DNA from: Paramoeba atlantica
Lineage: Eukaryota; Discosea
DNA length: 64,000 bases
NCBI GenBank assembly: GCA_977017575.1
Contig: CDRNVI010000045.1
Location: 124,001-188,000 of the forward strand
Direction: 5' to 3'
Shown: piece by piece, positions 49,387 to 57,639 of the stretch
Layout of the letters: every line of letters begins with the position of its first letter
Numbering within the stretch: position 1 is the stretch's first letter
The notes under the pieces: model-generated
Databases searched by the model: none
Told to the model about the DNA's origin: nothing
What the model saw: only the letters and a program-made list of their open reading frames with translations
Made by a program: the position numbers and the translations under genes

Positions 49387-50257
49387 GAAATTGGATATTG
49401 GATTTAGTTTTGTATTTGGATTGGTTCCCCATGTAATCGATTGGAGTGGTTCCCCATTTTTCTTCGACGGGCACGAAAGGTTCCTGTGGGACCTCGTCCT
49501 CTCATTAGAAATTGTTCAGGGTAATAGATCTGCTCGACTAAATGCGGGAAACAATAGTTTTTTACAACAACAACAACAACAAAAATATTTTGAAATAAGA
49601 AATGCATTACGTTCGGCGAGTACAAAAAAAGCTGCCACGCGTACTAAGAGAGAACCTCATACCGCGGTATTCTTATACTACATAGCTAGGGCATGTGTAA
49701 TCACTTGGATATGCGCAAAAACAAAAAAGATTTATGAAAAATATTCAACATGTTCGTGGGATGTGTACCTCCCCAAAAAGTGTTCAATGCGTTCTATGTG
49801 TTCAATGAACAAAAAAAAGTGTTCATAGAACACATAGGTATGCCTATCCCTGGAGGGGAGAGGGCATCGGACGAGGATCGCTCGCATCTTGGCCAACCTA
49901 TTTGGGCTTAATTAAGTTTGGACATAATTAAGTACGGGCGTAATTATGTTCGGCACGGTACATGTAGTATATCCAATATTCATGTAGTATATTGGTCCGA
50001 CTTGTTTTCGAGCTCGAAGGACCAAATCAAAAGAAGTCAAAGTTTCTGCTCGACCTAAGTTGAAGGCTAGAAGCGGAAAGCGTAGATTTTTGCGCAAAAG
50101 TCTAAAAAACCGAAGAAAAAGATCTTTTAAAAGCGGGTTTTGCTATAACTTAACCCGTTACCACTGTGTGACGATCACTGAAGTTTTGATTTCCAGTTCA
50201 TGGCCACATAGAGGATTACAAACCATTTTTCATTTGGCCATCTTTCCTTTCCTTTGG
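49387..50257. other. spacer with repeat ends, downstream of LRR gene 3
   Basis: A plus-strand frame at 49391-49828 is A-rich with a poly-Gln stretch coded by CAA and has no recognised relative; I do not regard it as a gene. At 49985-50055, TATTGGTCCGAC...CGAGCTCGAAGGACCAAAT...CTGCTCGA repeats the right end of the pogo-like element (45612-45680). Confidence 0.45.
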
Positions 50258-51928
50258 TCACTCAACTATTACAACACCAGTTTGTTCAAGGCTAATTCGT
50301 ATACTTTTTCCTTTTTTCACGGTCCCGTGCAGCCCAGGATTATTTCTTAGAGAGACAACCGACAAGTAAGTAGAGCGCAGCACCAGCTGGACTTCCCCCT
50401 CTAAGCAGTTGTCGTTTACCTTAAGCTCGGAAAGACGACCGGGTACAGATGGAAAATCGGGCACACCCGTAAAACAATTATGACTCAGATTTAGAATTTC
50501 AAGTTCTTTCGGAATACCTTTTAACTGAAGGTGCCCTGAAAACTTATTGTGGCTGGCATCGAATTCAATGCAATTCCTAGGTAACGCGCTGAGGTCAAGA
50601 TTCCCTTCAAAATTATTGTGTTTTATGCGCAAATAATTCATCATTGACACTGTGATATCTTCAAAAGTGAACGGACCAGAAAATTTATTTTTGCTAATAT
50701 CTAGCACATTCAAGTCCGGTATCATGCCCAATGAGCCAGATAACTTATTGTCACTCAAATAGAGATGTGTGAGTGAACCAGGTACATAACGCATATCGAG
50801 AACTCCCGTAAAATTGTTACAGGCAAGATTGATCTCTCCAATATCAGTTGGTAAATGTGTCAAAACTAACCCTCCAGTAAACATGTTTCCGCTGACATCC
50901 AAGTGGTATAGTCTAGCCGGCAAGTTAACTAGGCTCAAACTCCCCGTAAATGTGTTATTCGTTGCCTTAAAATATTCAACGTCGTCGGGAAGTTGATCGA
51001 GCTCGAGCGTACCATTAAAACGATTATCTGAAAAATTAGCTTCCTGAAGTCCTTGTTCATCAAGCAACTCCAGATCCAAAGTTCCTACGAGGGCGTTCTC
51101 CTGAACTAAAAGGCGTGTAAGACTGTTCGGCAAATTATTGAGGAGTAATTTCCCCGAAAAAAGATTGCAGGAGGCATCGAATGTCTCTATTTGAACCGGG
51201 AGAAAGCGAAGGTCCAAGTCCAGCTCGGAGTAATCTTTGCTTGAATACGTCATACGCGGATAAGAAACTGTACAGCCCGTGAACGCGTTAGAACTTAAAT
51301 ATAAATGCCTTAGATATTTGGGTAACTCGCTCAAATTTATTTTTCTTGAAAAACAATTTTCACTTAAATTCAAGGAGCGCAGATCCGTCGGGAGGCTACC
51401 CAAGTCTAATCTGCCTTCGAATTGGTTACTTTCCAGACTGATCTCCTTCATCGTCACAGGAAAGTCAGAAACGTTTATAGTACCCGTAAATTCGTTAAAA
51501 CTAATATCCAGATACTTTAGACCCGGAGGCAAATTATTCAGAATATCAGATCCCGAAAAGCAGTTTGCTGTTACAGATGTTCGCAAAACAGTTCTGGGAA
51601 GGTGCTGTAAGTGCAATAGGCCGCTAAGTTCTCCGTTGAGGCTTGAGTCAAATGAATCTAAGTCCAAATTTATTTCTGTCACTTCCTCTTGTTCATTGCA
51701 AGTCACCCCTTCCCACTTACATGCAGGTATGGCTACCGTCCAGGATGAGTGACGTGGCGATATATCCGCAACAAGTCTTTCTAGGTCATACTCTTGCGGC
51801 AGAATGGCACCACGGATCTTCCCGGTACGGCTGGGCTCACGGCTGCTCGGCATGTCTCTGTGTTGTTTCCGACGCTTTGTAGGAGGTGGCTGATCATCCC
51901 GACCCTGCAACATGAAAAACATCTGCAT
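50258..51928 (-). CDS. leucine-rich repeat protein 3
   Basis: 556 residues from the first ATG (51928); the longer frame depends on a TTG at 52015. A basic region (PPPTKRRKQHRD) precedes the family cap: RGAILPQEYDLERLVADISP, HSSWT, then CKWEGVTCN. About 18 LRRs follow with a unit of 20-25 residues, e.g. LPTDLRSLNLSENCFSRKIN, LPKYLRHLYLSSNAFTG, LPARLYHLDVSGNMFTGGL. They form an unbroken solenoid to the C-terminus, with no membrane segment or kinase. It is the longest member of the family here. Orthodox signal peptide not seen. Repeats with LPxxL / N-x-FxG consensus suggest binding to a protein or glycan; the actual partner is unknown. Confidence 0.85.
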   Translation of the reverse strand: MQMFFMLQGRDDQPPPTKRRKQHRDMPSSREPSRTGKIRGAILPQEYDLERLVADISPRHSSWTVAIPACKWEGVTCNEQEEVTEINLDLDSFDSSLNGELSGLLHLQHLPRTVLRTSVTANCFSGSDILNNLPPGLKYLDISFNEFTGTINVSDFPVTMKEISLESNQFEGRLDLGSLPTDLRSLNLSENCFSRKINLSELPKYLRHLYLSSNAFTGCTVSYPRMTYSSKDYSELDLDLRFLPVQIETFDASCNLFSGKLLLNNLPNSLTRLLVQENALVGTLDLELLDEQGLQEANFSDNRFNGTLELDQLPDDVEYFKATNNTFTGSLSLVNLPARLYHLDVSGNMFTGGLVLTHLPTDIGEINLACNNFTGVLDMRYVPGSLTHLYLSDNKLSGSLGMIPDLNVLDISKNKFSGPFTFEDITVSMMNYLRIKHNNFEGNLDLSALPRNCIEFDASHNKFSGHLQLKGIPKELEILNLSHNCFTGVPDFPSVPGRLSELKVNDNCLEGEVQLVLRSTYLSVVSLRNNPGLHGTVKKGKSIRISLEQTGVVIVE

Positions 51929-52039
51929 AAGAAATCGGTGCGTAGAAAATACGGCTTGAATAACCTTAAAAGATATTCTTCTCAATAATTCAAACACTAT
52001 TTTCTGGAAGTGCAATCAATACAATGTATACATGAGGTT

Positions 52040-52110
52040 TGCGGATGATCCCCAAAACGAGATCACGTGAGATAACGCGAGATCATACCCGCACCCTCTC
52101 ACTTGAATGG
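52040..52110. mobile_element. Harbinger-type end, solo
   Basis: CCAAAACGAGATCACGTGAG...ACGCGAGATCATACCCGC(A)CCCTCTCA matches the ends at 42736 and 46483. It lies between LRR genes 3 and 4. No second end was found. Confidence 0.65.
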
Positions 52111-52276
52111 AAAATACGTTTCTAAATCTCTCCGAAATCACGAGGTAGATTTCGACGTTGAGATGTGGTGTGGTCGTATAACTAGCATAGTAATTTAATT
52201 TTACCGGTACGAAGAACATCAAGTACTCTATGGTGTAAGTATTAAAAGTATTTTTTTCTATTTTTTAGAATACTAT

Positions 52277-53047
52277 TTAGAATGTACTTTCGCTGTCGAA
52301 CTCAATCTCAAGCCCATCATTATCACTGTAGACCAGTGTCAACCGTGGATGGTTCAACTTCGCAGTGCCGGAAAATTTATTGCCGTCCAAATGGAGGTAC
52401 CGCAATGTTACAGGTAACAATTCCAAATCTGGAGTACCACTGAAAGAGTTTTGGTCCAGTAGAAGATTTGTAAGGTACGGCGGGAGCTTGGTTAGGCAGA
52501 TCTCGCCGCTGAATCTGTTGTCATTCAGTCGCAAAACATTGATCGTTTGGGGAAGTTGTGTCAAATCTGGGCACCCCACCATGTGATTGTGTGCGAGATC
52601 GAGTTCCATTAGCATGGGTGGTAAATGCGCAAAGTTGGCTTCTCCTGAAAGCTGATTCCATGAAACGAAGAAACGAATAAGACTGGGAGGGGAATGTTCA
52701 AGGTGAATACCTCCAGAAAGGTTGTAGATTTGCACCCAATTGATAAAAAAAGCCTTGGTTTGTAGATCGTTGCAACTCACTCCCGCCCACTCACACACCG
52801 GGGTGTCTGTCGTCCAGGTAGAGTGCCGGTTTTCAATTTCACGGACCACACGCGACAAGTCATATTCCTGGGGCAAAGCCATTCCACGTACCTTTGATGC
52901 GCGTTGGGAAGGGGGGTCGAACTCTGCCGTGCGAGCAACGATGACAGACGGATAATAACTGAGGAGGGTCATGAGAACTTCTCTTCGTATGGAGAAATCG
53001 TAGTTGATAAAACGTAAAACGAAAACAAAAAAAGGAGAAAATATCAT
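52277..53047 (-). CDS. leucine-rich repeat protein 4
   Basis: 256 residues from an ATG at 53047. The N-terminus is strongly hydrophobic (MIFSPFFVFVLRFINYDF), a plausible signal peptide or anchor. The family cap follows: RGMALPQEYDLSRVVREIEN, RHSTWTTDTPVCEWAGVSCN. Six LRRs are present (LPPMLMELDLAHNHMVG, LPQTINVLRLNDNRFSG, LPPYLTNLLLDQNSFSG, LPVTLRYLHLDGNKFSG). The protein ends in an acidic tail without a membrane helix. It adjoins LRR gene 3 on the same strand with 260 bp between the frames, so the pair probably arose by tandem duplication. Confidence 0.85.
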   Translation of the reverse strand: MIFSPFFVFVLRFINYDFSIRREVLMTLLSYYPSVIVARTAEFDPPSQRASKVRGMALPQEYDLSRVVREIENRHSTWTTDTPVCEWAGVSCNDLQTKAFFINWVQIYNLSGGIHLEHSPPSLIRFFVSWNQLSGEANFAHLPPMLMELDLAHNHMVGCPDLTQLPQTINVLRLNDNRFSGEICLTKLPPYLTNLLLDQNSFSGTPDLELLPVTLRYLHLDGNKFSGTAKLNHPRLTLVYSDNDGLEIEFDSESTF

Positions 53048-53169
53048 TTGAACAACATTGCGCCAAAATAATGAACCTCTTTTACCTTCGATTAAAACCT
53101 TTACTCAAAGGGCTTGGTATTCAAGATCAAAAAAAATGTGTTGTAAAACACTAAGATTGTCACATAAAA

Positions 53170-55182
53170 CTAAGATGATTCCATAACGAGATCCAAAGCA
53201 GCCGCCACGCTCTCCATTTCGCATATGTTCTTTGTATGATTTTGTAGTTCCTGTAACAATAGAAACATGACCCTCATAAGTTTTGTGCTCTGAACAAGCT
53301 CTTCACAGTAAATCTCGTTCACTACTTCCAGAACAGTAAGCAGGAGCGTGGATTGCGCACGCTGACGAACATTGCCTCTGGCATACTCCAGTAGCAACAA
53401 GAGCTCATCCTCATCCCACCCCGCCAGAGCAATGCGTAGCGCCCCGCGACGAAATAATTCCTCCAACATCACATACACCATGTCTTCATTCCCCTCAGCC
53501 GATTGCGCACGGGTCGTTCTCTGTCCGGACTTTTCCTTCCGCAGCACATTTTTCTCCTTCCTCCGCCGCAATACCTCCAACAAAGCCTGGCGATGGGAGA
53601 AACTACGCAACAAACGGTCATACGCCTTTTCCTTCACCCCCGAGGCGGCTTGTTTTCCCTCCCACGCCAGAGCGTCCGTCCAATGCTTTGCTTTTTTCCG
53701 CATGCCCCCGGCTCCCTGAGCTTCCTCCCGCTCTTCGTCAGCCTCACAGGCGTTTCCCAATGGCCGACGGAGTAACGTGCCATTCTGCATCCCGAGTGCC
53801 ATCTCCACACCCCCAGGGGCAATCGCCACCGCGCACAGTGGGGACTCAAACCGGGGAGGGGCAAACACCAACGCGAGGTCGTTGTCCGTGTCCAACACAC
53901 ACAGCCGGTGGTCCAGCCCGACCGTAAGCAGCCGTGGCAGCACTGTACTGGTCCCTGGAACCTTCCCACAGAACACACGCATGTCTGTGATCGCTTTACT
54001 ATGCGCAGCGATCTGAGAAACGCACCCGATCGGACAACCCGCTGAATTCGCCAACGGGACCACTGCTGAACTTGCTACCCGGGTGTCAAACTTTTGCACC
54101 ACCCCACTAGAGGTCCCTACATAGAAGTACGTCGGGTCGATACCATATTGTACGGTCTGTACCCCCTCCAACGCTAGCCCCCCCGCGTCTCGCCTCCGTT
54201 CCCCGCCCCCCCTTACGTCCCAGCTCGCCACCGCTGCACTTTTCCCCCACTCCCCCCCGCCCACGCGGCTATCCCACACCCTCACCCCCCCATCCGCGGC
54301 CCCCGTCACCAGCACCCCCCCCTCGACGGGGTGGTTATCCCCCCACGTGATCCGCTCCCCGTGGGCCTCCGCCACCCTCCCCACCACCTCCCCCGTCGGC
54401 ACGTCCCCCCACACCACAGCCCGGTCCTGGGCCCCCCACGACGCCACCGTGGTACGGCTCGCCATAAAGCACGCCCCCGCGACCACCCCCGTATGGACCC
54501 ACCAGTTCCGCAGTACCCCACAGGAGGAACCCGAGCCCGTGCCCCCGCCCTCATACGGCACCGAGGCCGTCGACAGGGCACGGTTCGTGTCCCCGAGTAC
54601 TCCTTCTACTCCCCCCCCTCCCCCCCCTCCTCCCCCTGCCCGTGCCACACTCACCTGCCCCCTCCCCCCGACGGTGTACACCACCAGCCCCCCATCGGGG
54701 TCGCGGTAGCGTAGACTGTGGTAGCGGGTGCTGGAGGAGGCACGGAAACCGGTAGGAGTACTCGTAGTGGTACTCGTAGAAGGACGACCACCACTACCCC
54801 TACGACCACTACTCCCGTGCGTACCGGTACCCCCCATCGGGTAGGAGCAGATGTGGTAGTCATAGACGACGGTGAGTACGGGGGGTGTCGTCGTCGTAGT
54901 ACTACTACTACTACTACTACTCCTACCCGTAGTCGTAGAGAGATACGGGGAGTAGACAAGACAACGGGGTACTGTTGTAGTAGTGGTTGTTGTTGTTGTT
55001 GTTGTGCCCCCCATAGAGGGACCGGTGAGGGGGTTGTCCCGGGGGCTCCAGAAGGAGGTACGCTCGTGGTGGTAGCGTGGGTCACCGGAGGGGGTGGGGG
55101 AGGTGGCTGGGGATGGGGGACGGGGGGTGAGGGGGAGGGGGTGGGGGGGGAGGGAGGGGAGAGGGGTGGGGGGGAGGGTCAT
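53170..55182 (-). CDS. UTP15: UTP15, small-subunit processome WD40 protein
   Basis: 670 residues from the ATG at 55182; upstream the frame is open for about 57 codons without ATG. UTP15 belongs to the tUTP/UtpA complex that binds the nascent pre-rRNA in the nucleolus. A WD40 propeller fills residues about 170-450 (VTGAADGGVRVWDSR, LLTVGLDHRLCVLDTDNDLA, then VEMALGMQNGTL, equivalent to the GMxNG segment of UTP15). The Utp15 C-terminal helical domain is diagnostic: AYDRLLRSFSHRQALLEVLR, VYVMLEELFRRGALRIALAG, WDEDELLLLLEYARGNV, VVNEIYCEELVQS. The first 130 residues are Pro-rich with poly-Thr and poly-Ser runs coded by ACT/AGT repeats (54890-55020). Ribosome biogenesis is the only process that fits. 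Confidence 0.88.
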   Translation of the reverse strand: MTLPPTPLPSLPPHPLPLTPRPPSPATSPTPSGDPRYHHERTSFWSPRDNPLTGPSMGGTTTTTTTTTTTVPRCLVYSPYLSTTTGRSSSSSSSTTTTTPPVLTVVYDYHICSYPMGGTGTHGSSGRRGSGGRPSTSTTTSTPTGFRASSSTRYHSLRYRDPDGGLVVYTVGGRGQVSVARAGGGGGGGGGVEGVLGDTNRALSTASVPYEGGGTGSGSSCGVLRNWWVHTGVVAGACFMASRTTVASWGAQDRAVVWGDVPTGEVVGRVAEAHGERITWGDNHPVEGGVLVTGAADGGVRVWDSRVGGGEWGKSAAVASWDVRGGGERRRDAGGLALEGVQTVQYGIDPTYFYVGTSSGVVQKFDTRVASSAVVPLANSAGCPIGCVSQIAAHSKAITDMRVFCGKVPGTSTVLPRLLTVGLDHRLCVLDTDNDLALVFAPPRFESPLCAVAIAPGGVEMALGMQNGTLLRRPLGNACEADEEREEAQGAGGMRKKAKHWTDALAWEGKQAASGVKEKAYDRLLRSFSHRQALLEVLRRRKEKNVLRKEKSGQRTTRAQSAEGNEDMVYVMLEELFRRGALRIALAGWDEDELLLLLEYARGNVRQRAQSTLLLTVLEVVNEIYCEELVQSTKLMRVMFLLLQELQNHTKNICEMESVAAALDLVMESS

Positions 55183-55314
55183 GGGGAGGGAGGAGAGGAG
55201 AGGGGAGAAGAGGGGAGGAGAGGGGAAAAAGTGGAGAGAGGGTGGGAAGGGGATAAAGGGAACGGGTATATTTTCTTGGGGAACTGGTGGAGTTTCTACA
55301 AGTGTAGGGTACAA

Positions 55315-55545
55315 GTGTTTTTTATAAGTGTATGTACAAGCGTATTTTCTTTGCTATGTTCTCTTTAACAGGATTTTGTTTTTAAATACATGTAGAGGGG
55401 TAGGGAACAAGAAATCAGAGGGTAATTTGAAATAGAGAGGGATAGGCTCCATAGGTGAGAAAGCAATGGGTGGGTTGTTAGCATTTACAAGAAAAGGGGT
55501 TGAACACAATCATCGAAGACTTTTCACGATCGCAGAGCTACATTC
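55315..55545. other. spacer between UTP15 and calmodulin
   Basis: No gene recognised; it must hold the 3' end of the calmodulin mRNA and the 5' leader of UTP15. Confidence 0.5.
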
Positions 55546-55995
55546 TCATTTGGCAAGCATCACTGCGCAGAACTCTTTGTAGTCGATTCTACCATCCCCA
55601 TCGACATCGGCTTCCTTCATCATGTACTCCACCTCCGCCTCCGTGAGAGTCTCCCCAAACGAAGACATCACCTCGCGTAACTCCTCAGCGGTAATGTATC
55701 CATCTTGGTTGTCGTCGAGCACTTGAAACGCTTGCAGAAGTCTCTCTTCGGCGGTGTTGCTGTACATTGCGCGAGCCATTAATGTAAGGAATTCCGCAAA
55801 GTCCATGGTATGGGATCCGTCGTGGTCGATCTCCTTGATCATGTCCTGGAGTTCTTCCTCAGTAAGGTTCTGACCCACGGCCCGGAGCACCGATCCAAGA
55901 TCCTTGGTACTGATGATGCCATCTCCGTCCTTATCAAAGAGGGAAAACGCCTCCTTAAATTCTGCTATTTGATCATGGGTGATGGACTCGGCCAT
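55546..55995 (-). CDS. CAM: calmodulin
   Basis: 149 residues, the standard length, from an ATG at 55995. Four EF hands, loops at residues 21-32, 57-68, 94-105 and 130-141, with [22 protein letters not shown] and EADVDGDG kept. Differences from canonical calmodulin: loop 1 ends in Asp32 instead of Glu; loop 2 has His62 in place of the near-invariant Gly; loop 3 is [12 protein letters not shown]; residue 115, usually a trimethylated Lys, is Glu. The first two loops may bind Ca2+ less well. A pyrimidine-rich stretch and AG 45-25 bp before the start (CTTCTACTAAG, CTTTTTAAG) would suit a trans-splice acceptor. Only one copy is seen here, whereas kinetoplastid calmodulin genes usually form tandem arrays, so a calmodulin-like paralogue is possible. 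Confidence 0.93.
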   Translation of the reverse strand: MAESITHDQIAEFKEAFSLFDKDGDGIISTKDLGSVLRAVGQNLTEEELQDMIKEIDHDGSHTMDFAEFLTLMARAMYSNTAEERLLQAFQVLDDNQDGYITAEELREVMSSFGETLTEAEVEYMMKEADVDGDGRIDYKEFCAVMLAK

Positions 55996-56229
55996 GCATA
56001 GATGGGATACGAAAACTTAAAAAGCTTAGTAGAAGCGTCGAAAAAACAATAGAAACAACAATAGAACTTTTCTGAGTCTTCGAGTCAATGATCCGAGCGT
56101 ATGATCATCATACGCTTCAAATCTCATAAAAACCCTTAAAAACATGATTTTGTGCAAAAGAATGAGCCCCGACGTGTGACATACAGGAAAAGTTCTAATT
56201 TGACGCTTCCAATGTAGAGCAGGTATTTT

Positions 56230-57066
56230 CTAGTCCGATAGCTTTCTTCCTTGGCCTGGGAATTTTGGTTCCTCCGTTGCGGGTGATGAGTCAGTTTTGT
56301 TTGGAATGGTTTGCGACTTGTAGAAGGCAGCAGCTCGTGCGTTTTCCGAGGGTGCAAGGAAATTTATGTGTGAAAAAGAGGGCCCCGCAGTATTCACATC
56401 GGCGTCTCTTGACTCCTGTGTGCTGGACGTGGAAACCATCTTCTCTGAACTAGCCGTATCCTCGGAGTCGAATAACGCAGGAAGGAATTCCACCTCAACG
56501 TCCGTCTCGACGATGCACACCGCATTCTGTGCTACATTCCGTCCCTTGTATTTAGCTGTCACCCCATCGACGTGCAATAGGTACAGTTTCTTGTTGTACT
56601 TCAACTGAAGAACATCACCCACGGTGAGTGCGCTGAAACGGGAAAGAAATCGCTCTAGCACAATCCGAGGGTTAGACAGACGAAGAAATGCACTCTCCTG
56701 AGGACGTAATCGCACAAAGTTCCCATGTTGAAGTTCCACTAGCGTAACGCGCACATTTTCTCCGACACCCAACCCCAGCTGCGTATACACCCAGAGCGGA
56801 ATCGTACATGTCCCCTCCTCTGCGGTAAATTCAAGCACTCCGCAGTGCGTGGCACATGCGTCTGTAGAGACCGCGGGGTCGGCGTTTCCGTCTGAGGCAG
56901 GGAGATTCTCAATGCGAAAAAGCATTGGAGAGCGCAGAGTAGGAGCCGCGCTCAACCGGACCATAACAGAATTGGGGAGAATTATTTTTCCTCCCTCGTC
57001 AATCTCGTCACGGTTGTGAAAAGCTCCTGTAAAAGAACTAAGCTCCCAGGAATTAATGTCTAACAT
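56230..57066 (-). CDS. UFD1: UFD1, Cdc48/p97 ubiquitin adaptor
   Basis: 278 residues from an ATG at 57066; a stop precedes it in frame. UFD1 with NPL4 recruits Cdc48/p97 to ubiquitinated substrates (ERAD and chromatin extraction). The family double-psi barrel is visible from residue 24: DEGGKIILPNSVMVRLS, SPMLFRIENL, THCGVLEFTAEEGTCTIPLW, FVRLRPQESAFLRLSNPRIV, LERFLSRFSALTVGDVLQLK. Most UFD1 proteins have about 20 more residues before this (the FPIPRVFQNRF segment), which are missing here. The C-terminus keeps an SHP box, FPGQGRKL, the Cdc48-binding motif (F-x-G-x-G-x2-L). An insert is present after Asn in VTAKYKGRNV. The protein is on the common strand, 230 bp from calmodulin. Confidence 0.9.
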   Translation of the reverse strand: MLDINSWELSSFTGAFHNRDEIDEGGKIILPNSVMVRLSAAPTLRSPMLFRIENLPASDGNADPAVSTDACATHCGVLEFTAEEGTCTIPLWVYTQLGLGVGENVRVTLVELQHGNFVRLRPQESAFLRLSNPRIVLERFLSRFSALTVGDVLQLKYNKKLYLLHVDGVTAKYKGRNVAQNAVCIVETDVEVEFLPALFDSEDTASSEKMVSTSSTQESRDADVNTAGPSFSHINFLAPSENARAAAFYKSQTIPNKTDSSPATEEPKFPGQGRKLSD

Positions 57067-57639
57067 GTATAAAAATTAATGCACAGAATTACCCTCATAA
57101 TTTCTCTAAATCATGTATTACAATGCACTGTCCCCCCTCTACATAATTGTCACCGCCCCCTCCTACTTACATCATGTATTTGTCAGTTCTGGGAAAAAAT
57201 GAGGACGTTACGTCTTCCCATTAGGAGCATCCTACTTGGGACTGAGTAACGTCCCGTTTTCTCGGCGTAGTAAACGCCTTGTCTAGCCTGGCACGATGTA
57301 TGCAAAGGAATTATAATATACATACATTGTGCGAGCAAGTGAGTACGGTACTAGAGTACCGTACTCGCCGTACTCGCTCAAAAAATGGTAAATATATAGA
57401 ACTTGACTATACACAATGTAGTCGTCTTAATCCTACTAGTAGTTTTTCTTTCTTTCTAAGAGTTAATCCAAACACTATCATATGGGTCATTTAAAAAAGC
57501 GACGCGCTTCAAGTGAAGTTGCACCAATTCAGATGCTAATACGGGTTCACCGACTCAGCCGTCACCAGCAACTCGCCGAGAGCTCGCGTCGCGCTACGTA
57601 ATGACCGCAAATTCTCTCCCGGATTCTTTTAAAGTTGTT
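57067..57639. other. spacer upstream of UFD1
   Basis: No gene. It holds a perfect palindrome, GAGTACGGTAC TAGA GTACCGTACTC (about 57342-57367), and a G-poor stretch (57130-57175). Upstream of UFD1 there is no further minus-strand host gene in the window. Confidence 0.5.

Larger units (their letters stand above)
46508..49945. mobile_element. inverted-repeat element carrying four other pieces
   Basis: Outer arms TAATTACGCCCAAACTTAAT (46508) and the inverse ending GGGCGTAATTA (49945) are paired; a second inner pair CATACCTATGTGTTCTATGA lies at 46833-46857 and, inverted, at 49818-49842. ACATGTAGTATA borders both sides (46484-46495, 49963-49974). A hairpin (ATTACGCCCAAACTTAA / TTAAGTTTGGGCGTAAT) sits at the left end. 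No transposase of its own is recognisable. Inside are a mariner end, a retroelement fragment, and a long-inverted-repeat copy with its own mariner insertion. Confidence 0.5.

Noticed and set aside
49391-49828. 145-codon plus-strand frame with poly-Gln
   Set aside because: It overlaps repeat ends at 49770-49845, has A-rich random composition and no recognised domain.
53170-55314. First read as WDR18/IPI3 because of WD40 repeats
   Set aside because: The C-terminal helical domain (YDRLLRSF..., LEELFRRGALRIALAG) is that of UTP15, which also has the GMxNG segment.
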